Below, one piece after another: positions 4,081 through 9,618 of a DNA stretch of 9,618 nucleotides. The stretch's first letter is position 1. Each line of letters begins with the position of its first letter. The notes beneath the pieces were generated by a model. It was not told where the DNA came from, did not search any database, and saw only the letters and a list, made by a program, of their open reading frames with translations. The translations under genes and the position numbers were made by a program. Origin of the DNA: CAZRNB01 sp964601355. GTDB lineage: Bacteria; Planctomycetota; Phycisphaerae; Sedimentisphaerales; Anaerobacaceae. The DNA lies in contig CAZRNB010000112.1 of the NCBI GenBank assembly GCA_964601355.1, positions 1-9,618 of the forward strand. Direction: 5' to 3'.

Positions 4081-5385
4081 ATGCGCAATCGAATTAGAGA
4101 AGTACCGTTAAGCAAAGGTATGACCATTGTTGAGATGGTGATGGCAATGGCTATAATGACTATTGTTTTTGCCGCCCTGTTGCCCCAGTTTAGGGCCATC
4201 CAGAATAGCTGGGGTTCCAAAGCAGATAACGCCGAAACGCTTCAGAATAGCAGAGTTCTGATGGACCATTTATCCCGTAACCTTTCCAAGGCTGCCAGGC
4301 TGACTGCTGTTAGTGGCCCGTCTGTAACAAATGGCTATGTCGAATTTAAAGACAATGGCGGAAATATATTGAGATATGATATCAGCAATAATAATTATGT
4401 GGAATTTGGTCCTGTTGGAAATCTTTCCGAGCTGGCAGGACCCGTCAGTCAATTAAAGTTCACCTGTTACGATGCCTGTGATTTGGGTAGTCCCACGACG
4501 GATGTGAATAAGATACGCAACATAAAATTTAATGCGACTTTTCCTGCTTTATCGTTACTGAGTCATGATAGGATTTTCAGCGGGCAGGCATATCTCCGCT
4601 CCAATACAATTTCTTTAGGGTCGCAGCTTTGCCCGGGTGTCGCCGTATCGGATGAGATCGTCGTTGAGGGGTGGGACTGGGGCGGTGGCGGCCGGATTGA
4701 CGCGTTAAGCGGTGGTGCTGTCGTTTCTACGAATTCCACCGGTGGTTATAAGGTCATTGTTAAAGATATGGGTGTGATTGACGGTGACGTACTGGTTGGA
4801 CCGGGCGGAAATCCTTTCTGGGTAATCTGGCTTGGGGGGTGGGGTCAAATCACAGGTTCTCGCGGCGTATTGAGCCAGGCGATTAATATTCCATTGCCCA
4901 TTGCCCCCAGCATGGGCAGCAGTGTCGGTGATAAAACATATAGTTCCGGCACTACATATATCAGCAGTAATCTGCACTGCGACAAGTTTAAAATACGGAG
5001 TTCCGCTATCGTTCAAATCAGTGGTAACGTTATCATCCTGGCCGAGGATGACTTTATAATAGAGGATTGGGGAAAGTTGAAATTAGACCCGGCAGCGACG
5101 CTGACGCTTTATACAAAAGATAACTTTGAAGCTTTTGATTCTGCCGAAGTTAACGTCAATACTGCTGATCCCTCACGCTTAATGATAAACCATTTATGCG
5201 GCGACCAAATCGAGCTTGCTGATTCATCGCGCTTATATGCTACGATAATAGCTCCTTATGCACAATTATATATCAGGAACAGCGCCAGATTCTATGGTTC
5301 GTTTAAGGGCGGGGATGTCAGAGTAACGGACACTGCTCGGCTATATGCTGTGTCCGGCGGGACAATTGAACAAATATTACCTTAA
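4081..5385 (+). CDS. gspJ: GspJ-like minor pseudopilin fused to a beta-solenoid-like domain
   Basis: A 434-residue prepilin, about twice the length usual for GspJ (roughly 200). The leader MRNRIREVPLSKG is followed by MTIVEMVMAMAIMTIVFAAL, with Glu18 at +5. Residues about 40-183 look like GspJ/PulJ (segment SRVLMDHLSRNLSKAARLTA). From residue 184 to the end the sequence changes: a Gly/Trp-rich stretch, then the segment GVIDGDVLVGPGG, then at least six short rungs containing SSA, DWGK, DSA, DSS, NSA and DTA, each followed by alternating hydrophobic residues. This resembles the beta-helix-like C-terminal domain (DUF7305 type) that is elsewhere attached to PilX-like proteins. It probably sits outside the membrane at the pseudopilus tip. 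ATG 4069 would give four more residues and TTG 3964 a 52-residue leader; neither has a good ribosome binding site. Confidence 0.8.
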   Translation: MRNRIREVPLSKGMTIVEMVMAMAIMTIVFAALLPQFRAIQNSWGSKADNAETLQNSRVLMDHLSRNLSKAARLTAVSGPSVTNGYVEFKDNGGNILRYDISNNNYVEFGPVGNLSELAGPVSQLKFTCYDACDLGSPTTDVNKIRNIKFNATFPALSLLSHDRIFSGQAYLRSNTISLGSQLCPGVAVSDEIVVEGWDWGGGGRIDALSGGAVVSTNSTGGYKVIVKDMGVIDGDVLVGPGGNPFWVIWLGGWGQITGSRGVLSQAINIPLPIAPSMGSSVGDKTYSSGTTYISSNLHCDKFKIRSSAIVQISGNVIILAEDDFIIEDWGKLKLDPAATLTLYTKDNFEAFDSAEVNVNTADPSRLMINHLCGDQIELADSSRLYATIIAPYAQLYIRNSARFYGSFKGGDVRVTDTARLYAVSGGTIEQILP

Positions 5386-5396
5386 TTGTTTTTTAT

Positions 5397-5801
5397 ATGA
5401 AGATACTGCAAAACTATTGTGGTTCAGTGCTTCTGATGACGATTTTTGCGATAGCTCTGTTTTCTATGCTGGTTATGGGTATACTGCAGGTCAATGCCGA
5501 GGAAATTCAGCTTGTGCAAAATCAGGTGAACGCTGCTAAGGCGATGGCTGTTGCGGAAGCCGGCCTGAACGATGCGTTTGCTCAGATCAGGGCTAATAGC
5601 AGCTGGACCAGCGGGTTTGCAAATAAATCGTTTGAGGGCGGTAAATATACTGTTACCGTCACGGGAGCGCTTCCGAATCGCGCGATTACATCCACAGGAA
5701 CTTCGGCACAGGGCTTTGTTGCCAAAGTGGAGGCCGACGTAACGATTAGCAGCAGCAGTCCATACATCATAAGAATTGATAGTTTAGGGATCAACGAATG
5801 A
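5397..5801 (+). CDS. Short PilX/GspK-like minor pseudopilin
   Basis: A 134-residue protein with the PilX N-terminal pattern: a short leader MKILQNYCG, then SVLLMTIFAIALFSMLVMGI, a polar helix with two Glu (AEEIQLVQNQ), and AKAMAVAEAGLNDAFAQI, where Ala-Glu-Ala-Gly is the family hallmark. As in GspK/PilX proteins, the +5 glutamate is absent. The rest (residues 80-134) is a small beta-rich region. True GspK has a large extra domain of about 200 residues that is missing here, while the preceding J-like protein carries an extra domain instead. It starts 11 bases after gspJ with no visible ribosome binding site and overlaps the next gene by four bases (ATGA). Likely the tip component partnering with H, I and J. 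Confidence 0.8.
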   Translation: MKILQNYCGSVLLMTIFAIALFSMLVMGILQVNAEEIQLVQNQVNAAKAMAVAEAGLNDAFAQIRANSSWTSGFANKSFEGGKYTVTVTGALPNRAITSTGTSAQGFVAKVEADVTISSSSPYIIRIDSLGINE

Positions 5802-7498
5802 GGCTCAGCAATAAGACATCGCTGGGAATAGATATTTCTGATAACCGGATAAGCTTATCGGTGCTTAGAAGGAATAAAAAGGGCGTCGAATTAGTAAAAT
5901 CTGCCACCGGTCCTGTTCTTGAGGGAGCGATTAAAAACGGCAACATCGAAGATCCTGCATTGCTTGCCAAAAGCATAAGGGAGCTTAAAAACCGCAGCAG
6001 GATACGTATAAGGCTGCGGCCGGCATCGGTGTCGCTGGTGGCTAATCCCGTGCTGCTGCAAATTATCGAGGTGTCCAGGTCCGCTGTTGGAGGGCCGACC
6101 AATGTAGGTCAGATGGTTCAAAACGAGGTTAAACACAGTGTTGCTTTGTCGGGGAAAAGAATTGCGATGGATTTTTGTGGTATCGGCTCGGCAGGCCAGT
6201 CGAAGCTGGGTTTAATCGGGTCCAAGTCCTCGGCCTGGCCCAGCAGCGACCGGCTTTTTGTCGTCGCAGCGGATAATCAAAATGTGGCTGCGATTGTTAA
6301 AGCCTGCTGTCTGGCTCGTGTTAATGTTGAGGTGATTGAGCCGCCGATACTTGCATACGCAAGAGCGTTTTACGCTAAAAAGATTGCAGGCAGGTTTGAT
6401 TGCAACGTGCTTCTGGCTATCGTGCATGGCGGCACGCTGTCTGTATGCGTATTCAGGAAGCAGGTCATGGATTTTGTCAGGATCAGGGACATCGCGCACG
6501 ACATGGCCGCAGGTCAGGCCTCCGCAGGACACCTTCCAGTGGACGGAGAGCATCGAGCGGGTGATTTTGGTAGTTGGCTTGCTGATGAGATAAATGCAGT
6601 GGTCCAGTTTTATGACAGCGTTGGCGACTCGGATGTTGCAGGTAAATGGGAAATCATGATGGTTGCCAATAGTGCGCAATTGCCCGATGATGCAGGCGAG
6701 TCGCTGAGGAACAGGCTCACTGCAGGCAATCTGCAGATTAGAAGGCCCGAAGACGCATATCAGGACACGCCCGTTGTCAAAGATGACCCCAAAGGGGCGG
6801 CAGGTGCTTCTGCTGTGGCAATCGGCCTGGCTATGAAGCTGCTGATGCCAAATGAGACTAACGTTAGAATAAACCTGCTTCCGCCGGAAGCAGCCGACAT
6901 CAAGGCCTTCAAGAGACACGCGATCATAACAGCCAATATTTTAGCGATCATTATGTTCTGTATGATCATTGCAATCGCCGCCCTGGGATTTAAGGCGCGA
7001 AGATTGAATGAAGACATAACCAGGCAGAAAGTGAAGTATCTGTTATTGGACGTTAAGATGTTGTTCAGGGAAGATAAAGTGATAGACAGCCGTATCAGGC
7101 AGTTGTCTGGTGAGCCCGGGCGTTTGAATGAGATTTTTGATTCGAGTAAAGATGTGGATTGGCCTGCTTTGTTGAACGATATAAAAAATGGAACACCCAA
7201 AACTGTGTGTATCGCCAGTCTGAAAAGCTCAGGCGGTTCCACGATAGTTCTGGATGGTTTTGGACTGTCGTATGAGGCGATTCGCTGGTTCGTTAATATG
7301 CTGAGCGAATCGAAACACATTGCGGCAGCCTCTTTGGCCGAGACGGAAAAAGTTGACAATATAGGCGGATTGATCCGGTACTCAATCAATTGCTTATGGT
7401 CCACGGCCGGATCAGGGACCAAAGCGGCAGAGCCCCCTTTGCGGGAAGCAGAGCCCGCTTTACAGGGCTCCAGGGAGCAAGTAGAAAGTGTTAATTGA
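5798..7498 (+). CDS. PilM-PilN fusion (GspL-like assembly platform protein)
   Basis: A 566-residue protein joining two normally separate pilus proteins. Residues 1 to about 350 are an actin-like PilM/GspL cytoplasmic domain: TSLGIDISDNRISLSVL is the first phosphate-loop segment and VLLAIVHGGTLSVCVF the second. RINLLPPEA at 357-365 is the PilN signature, followed by one membrane helix at about 376-397, a polar helical stretch, and a periplasmic ferredoxin-like region at about 455-535. PilM then TM then PilN is exactly the arrangement of GspL, so this protein probably anchors the ATPase in the cytoplasm and PilO in the periplasm. It overlaps the preceding gene by four bases (ATGA) and the next by 11. 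The last 25 residues are a low-complexity tail with the repeat AEPPLRE, AEPALQG. Confidence 0.87.
   Translation: MRLSNKTSLGIDISDNRISLSVLRRNKKGVELVKSATGPVLEGAIKNGNIEDPALLAKSIRELKNRSRIRIRLRPASVSLVANPVLLQIIEVSRSAVGGPTNVGQMVQNEVKHSVALSGKRIAMDFCGIGSAGQSKLGLIGSKSSAWPSSDRLFVVAADNQNVAAIVKACCLARVNVEVIEPPILAYARAFYAKKIAGRFDCNVLLAIVHGGTLSVCVFRKQVMDFVRIRDIAHDMAAGQASAGHLPVDGEHRAGDFGSWLADEINAVVQFYDSVGDSDVAGKWEIMMVANSAQLPDDAGESLRNRLTAGNLQIRRPEDAYQDTPVVKDDPKGAAGASAVAIGLAMKLLMPNETNVRINLLPPEAADIKAFKRHAIITANILAIIMFCMIIAIAALGFKARRLNEDITRQKVKYLLLDVKMLFREDKVIDSRIRQLSGEPGRLNEIFDSSKDVDWPALLNDIKNGTPKTVCIASLKSSGGSTIVLDGFGLSYEAIRWFVNMLSESKHIAAASLAETEKVDNIGGLIRYSINCLWSTAGSGTKAAEPPLREAEPALQGSREQVESVN
7427..7470. repeat. 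21-base tandem repeat and hairpin at the 3' end of pilMN
   Basis: Two imperfect 21-base units start with gcagagccc at 7427 and 7448 and encode AEPPLRE and AEPALQG. Within the second, gagccc (7451-7456) can pair with gggctc (7465-7470). This sits just before the ribosome binding site of the next gene, so the hairpin may tune pilO translation, or it is a slippage-derived repeat in a tolerant linker. Confidence 0.5.
7472..7477 (+). promoter_or_regulatory. Ribosome binding site supporting a GTG start for pilO
   Basis: The hexamer agggag lies ten bases before GTG at 7488, inside the end of the upstream gene. It is the evidence for using this non-ATG start, since the next in-frame ATG (7557) lies within the membrane helix. 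Confidence 0.6.
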
Positions 7499-8114
7499 TA
7501 ATCTTGCTAAATTGAATAGTAAATCAAGAATTGCCATTTCCGCTGCGCTGGTTGTAATGACAGCCGCGATAATGTTTGACTGGGCAGTGGCTCCGCACGT
7601 GGTTTATTTATCTGCGACCGGACAATATGGAGCTGTTCTGGCTGAGATGATAAAGACGGGCAAGGTTCTCGAAAGCGGCGTAGAGGTCAAGAAAAAGAAG
7701 CTGCAGGAGCTGAGCGGACGTTTTGCCAATCTTCAGAGCGCTCTGTTCACGGTTAAGGATGCAAAGGAATTCTTTAGCGATTTGCAGGCTATTTCCGAGC
7801 AGTCGGGCTGTGTAGTGTATTCGTTTAATTTTGGATCTGATGACCAGCGACCTGATGCAGGACAGCTTTCCGGCCAGGCGCAGTCTCAGGGCGAAGATGC
7901 CTCAGGTATCACCGCAGGTACGGCAATGCTGGGTGTTATCGGAGGATATAGTGACATTGTCAAGCTGGTGGAAAGGCTGAAATCGCGTCCCCAGAGGGTT
8001 TGTATAGATTCGCTTAAGATGGCAGGTAACAACGACGGCACCGGTCAGCTTAAATGCGATATAGCCATTAAAATTTACATAATCCAAGATAAGGAAACTT
8101 TTAGCCATGAATAG
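7488..8114 (+). CDS. pilO: PilO/GspM-like inner-membrane assembly protein
   Basis: A 208-residue protein with the PilO layout: short cytoplasmic N-terminus, one membrane helix at about 14-31, a helical and probably coiled segment (about 55-90), then a periplasmic ferredoxin-like domain starting at DAKEFFSDLQAISEQSGCVV and ending in DIAIKIYII. A hydrophilic Gln/Gly insert (about 118-143) interrupts the domain. PilO/GspM dimerises with PilN/GspL in the periplasm and links the platform to the secretin. It begins with GTG inside the pilMN gene (11-base overlap), and its end overlaps the secretin start by eight bases, so the three are translated as a unit. Length and gene order (M, N, O, Q) support the call although PilO sequences are poorly conserved. 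Confidence 0.85.
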   Translation: MLIDNLAKLNSKSRIAISAALVVMTAAIMFDWAVAPHVVYLSATGQYGAVLAEMIKTGKVLESGVEVKKKKLQELSGRFANLQSALFTVKDAKEFFSDLQAISEQSGCVVYSFNFGSDDQRPDAGQLSGQAQSQGEDASGITAGTAMLGVIGGYSDIVKLVERLKSRPQRVCIDSLKMAGNNDGTGQLKCDIAIKIYIIQDKETFSHE

Positions 8115-9384
8115 GTCAAAATATGCAAAAATATTGTTGTGCACCTGCCTTTTGACCTTTGTCTTGCCTATCCTGAGAGAAAACAAAGGATCGACAGCTC
8201 GCGCTTCACAGTCCAATTCCGAGCAGGTCAGCCTGATGGACGTTGGCCGGGATAATCCCTTCGCGGCTATCCCGCGGAACGAAAGGATAATTCCGCAGAA
8301 AATCACGGAGCAGGCTCCGAAGGAGCAGGCTCCGATGGAGCAGATCGAAGCGCCGGAGCTGTTTCTTGAGACCATCTCTCTGCGGTTTCTTAACGTTAAA
8401 AACCTTGAAGGCGTTGTAAGGAGCATGTCATCCCACTATGGCAGCTTAGCTACGGATCCGAATACCAACTCACTGATAATTTGTGATACCAACGACTATC
8501 TCGACAGGATTATGGCCGAGATAAAAAAAATCGATAAACGGCCGCAGCAAATCATGGTAGAGGTGGTTATTCTTGATGTTCAGCTTAAGGACGACACTGA
8601 GATAGGCATTAACTGGGATTTGCTCTCTGATAAAAGATACGACATAGGTTACAGGCAAAATTTTACTCTATCGGCGGACAGGCTGAAATCGATCGCAAAG
8701 ACTGATGACACGGTGGGGGATACGACGGCTTTTAATACCACGGGACTCGCCGGTGAGTTCAGTGTCATCAGCGGCACAGTCCGTAATGTTCTTCACTTGA
8801 TACAGGAAAAAAGAAATGCCCAGATTATAGCCAGCCCCCGAGCTATGGTGGTAAGTGGTCAGTCTGCAAATATCAGGGCCGTTGAGGAAATCCCCTACAC
8901 TGAGCTGAGCAGCACTTCCGGGGGAGGCTCGATGACCTCAACTGCATTTAAAAATGTTGGCATAAGTTTGCAGGTCACCGCTGTTATAACGGATGGCAAC
9001 GACATTTTTCTGACAGTTTCTACGGAACAGAATGTTAAAACAAGCACAAGCGCAACCGGCGTGCCTGTAGTCGATACGAGAAGAGCCAATACCTCACTTT
9101 TGCTTAATGATGGTCAGATCATTGTTATAGGAGGTTTGAGGCGGCAGGAAAAAACTTTAGATGTTTATCAAATTCCGATTCTTGGTGATTTGCCGCTTAT
9201 AGGCAAGCTATTTAAGAGCACCAGCACGGTGATAAATAATTCTGAGCTTGTCGTGCTGCTTTCGCCCCATATTTACAAGGGAGAGCCGGTTCCGTCGGCG
9301 GCATTGGAAAAATACAACGAAATCAAGAACAGGCCTGAATTGTCACTGCCGGAAAAAGACAAAAGTGAAGGTCTATTATGGTGA
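8107..9384 (+). CDS. gspD: Short GspD/PilQ-family outer-membrane secretin
   Basis: A 425-residue secretin, short compared with 600-700 in typical GspD. An N-terminal hydrophobic segment (about 7-23) with a possible signal-peptidase site after ARA at 31-33 exports it. Residues 41-80 are a linker with GRDNPF, reminiscent of the PilP/GspC Asp-Pro-Phe motif, and the 5-residue repeat EQAPK, EQAPM. One N-domain follows (about 85-145, with DPNTNSLIICDT and a Pro-Gln-Gln before strand one). The secretin core (about 145-392) includes VPVVDTRRANTSLLL, GQIIVIGGL and IPILGDLPLIGKLF, the family signature. It would form the outer-membrane gate for the pseudopilus. ATG 8107 is preceded by aagga (8091-8095) and overlaps pilO. 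Confidence 0.93.
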   Translation: MNRSKYAKILLCTCLLTFVLPILRENKGSTARASQSNSEQVSLMDVGRDNPFAAIPRNERIIPQKITEQAPKEQAPMEQIEAPELFLETISLRFLNVKNLEGVVRSMSSHYGSLATDPNTNSLIICDTNDYLDRIMAEIKKIDKRPQQIMVEVVILDVQLKDDTEIGINWDLLSDKRYDIGYRQNFTLSADRLKSIAKTDDTVGDTTAFNTTGLAGEFSVISGTVRNVLHLIQEKRNAQIIASPRAMVVSGQSANIRAVEEIPYTELSSTSGGGSMTSTAFKNVGISLQVTAVITDGNDIFLTVSTEQNVKTSTSATGVPVVDTRRANTSLLLNDGQIIVIGGLRRQEKTLDVYQIPILGDLPLIGKLFKSTSTVINNSELVVLLSPHIYKGEPVPSAALEKYNEIKNRPELSLPEKDKSEGLLW

Positions 9385-9399
9385 GCTTATAGATAGGCC

Positions 9400-9427
9400 A
9401 GTCCTCGATACTGGATACTTGATACTC
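9400..9427. repeat. Four-unit heptamer array after the secretin gene
   Basis: The units agtcctc, gatactg, gatactt and gatactc follow one another with exact 7-base spacing, starting 16 bases after the secretin stop codon. The unit sequence differs from those of the other arrays in the window, but the period and the gene-boundary position are the same. Confidence 0.7.
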
Positions 9428-9439
9428 TCTGAAGTTATA

Positions 9440-9489
9440 AGTGCCTAAAGTGAAAAGTGCCTAAAGTTATAATTCTACCTTTAGGCACT
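9440..9489. repeat. Direct plus inverted copies of an 11-base repeat
   Basis: The 11-mer agtgcctaaag occurs at 9440-9450 and 9456-9466, and its exact reverse complement at 9479-9489. Either forward copy can pair with the inverted one, giving two alternative hairpins. It lies 56 bases past the secretin stop. It has no T-run after it, so it is not a standard terminator. It looks like a dispersed palindromic repeat. Confidence 0.7.
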
Positions 9490-9548
9490 CCCGTAAGGGA
9501 TGGACAATGCCATTTAGTACTGAGTCGCAGGTGATTTGAGGAATTGTT

Positions 9549-9618
9549 ATTGCGAGGAGGCCAAAGGCCGACGTGGCAATCTCATAAATCAAATGTCAGA
9601 GATTGCTTCGCTTCGCTC
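9549..9618. repeat. Dispersed palindromic repeat, cut by the window edge
   Basis: The arms attgc (9549-9553) and gcaat (9576-9580) enclose ggcc, aaa, ggcc (9559-9569), followed by a second block, gagattgcttcgcttcgctc, at the window end. This composition (attgcgaggag, cgacgtggcaatctc, then a cttcgctt tail) matches a palindromic repeat seen in intergenic regions of many unrelated bacterial genomes; that match is from memory. No gene is visible from 9385 to 9618. Confidence 0.65.

Noticed and set aside
6212..6919. Long open frame of 235 codons on the minus strand inside pilMN
   Set aside because: It lies fully inside a well-supported gene on the other strand, shows no family motif and has an odd Cys/His/Arg-rich composition. 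It is a shadow frame.
6760..7422. Open frame of 220 codons on the minus strand inside pilMN
   Set aside because: It is antisense to the PilN region and its hydrophobic stretches mirror the membrane helix of the true gene; no motif or ribosome site supports it.
9440..9500. Rho-independent terminator after the secretin
   Set aside because: The hairpin is real, but it is followed by ctcccgtaaggg with no T-tract, so I list it as a repeat.

Overview
The window carries most of one type II secretion / type IV pilus-like gene cluster, all on the + strand. It opens with the last 19 codons of a GspE/PilB-type assembly ATPase. Then follow the inner-membrane platform protein GspF, two GspG-type major pseudopilins, the minor pseudopilins GspH, GspI, a very large GspJ and a short PilX/GspK-like protein, a PilM-PilN fusion (the layout of GspL), a PilO/GspM-like protein and a short GspD/PilQ secretin. 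No gspC/pilP gene and no prepilin peptidase gene is present in the window.

The gene content, the fused PilM-PilN protein, the cysteine-paired GspG proteins with His-containing C-termini, the medium GC content and the many short palindromic and 7-base repeats suggest an uncultured planctomycete, possibly of the Phycisphaerae/Sedimentisphaerae type. This is inference from gene style; there is no rRNA or other marker here to prove it.

Layout: 1-1346 ATPase tail, a heptamer repeat and gspF. 1375-2627 two gspG paralogs separated by about 490 noncoding bases that hold a transposon-like palindromic element. 2628-2861 a control-like region with a hairpin, an 18-base palindrome, a possible 21-codon ORF and a strong intrinsic terminator. 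2862-5801 the minor pseudopilins, with heptamer repeats at the gspH/gspI and gspI/gspJ boundaries. 5798-9384 pilMN, pilO and secretin, each overlapping the gene before it by 4 to 11 bases. 9385-9618 three different repeat families and no gene.

How it should work: the ATPase drives GspF and the PilMN/PilO platform to assemble GspG subunits into a periplasmic pseudopilus, primed by a GspH/I/J/K-like tip and acting through the outer-membrane secretin. The unusual points are a beta-solenoid-like domain of about 250 residues fused to the J pseudopilin, a gspI leader peptide encoded by repeat DNA, a terminator dividing major from minor pseudopilin genes, and a Gly/Trp tail on the first GspG that may be out of frame.
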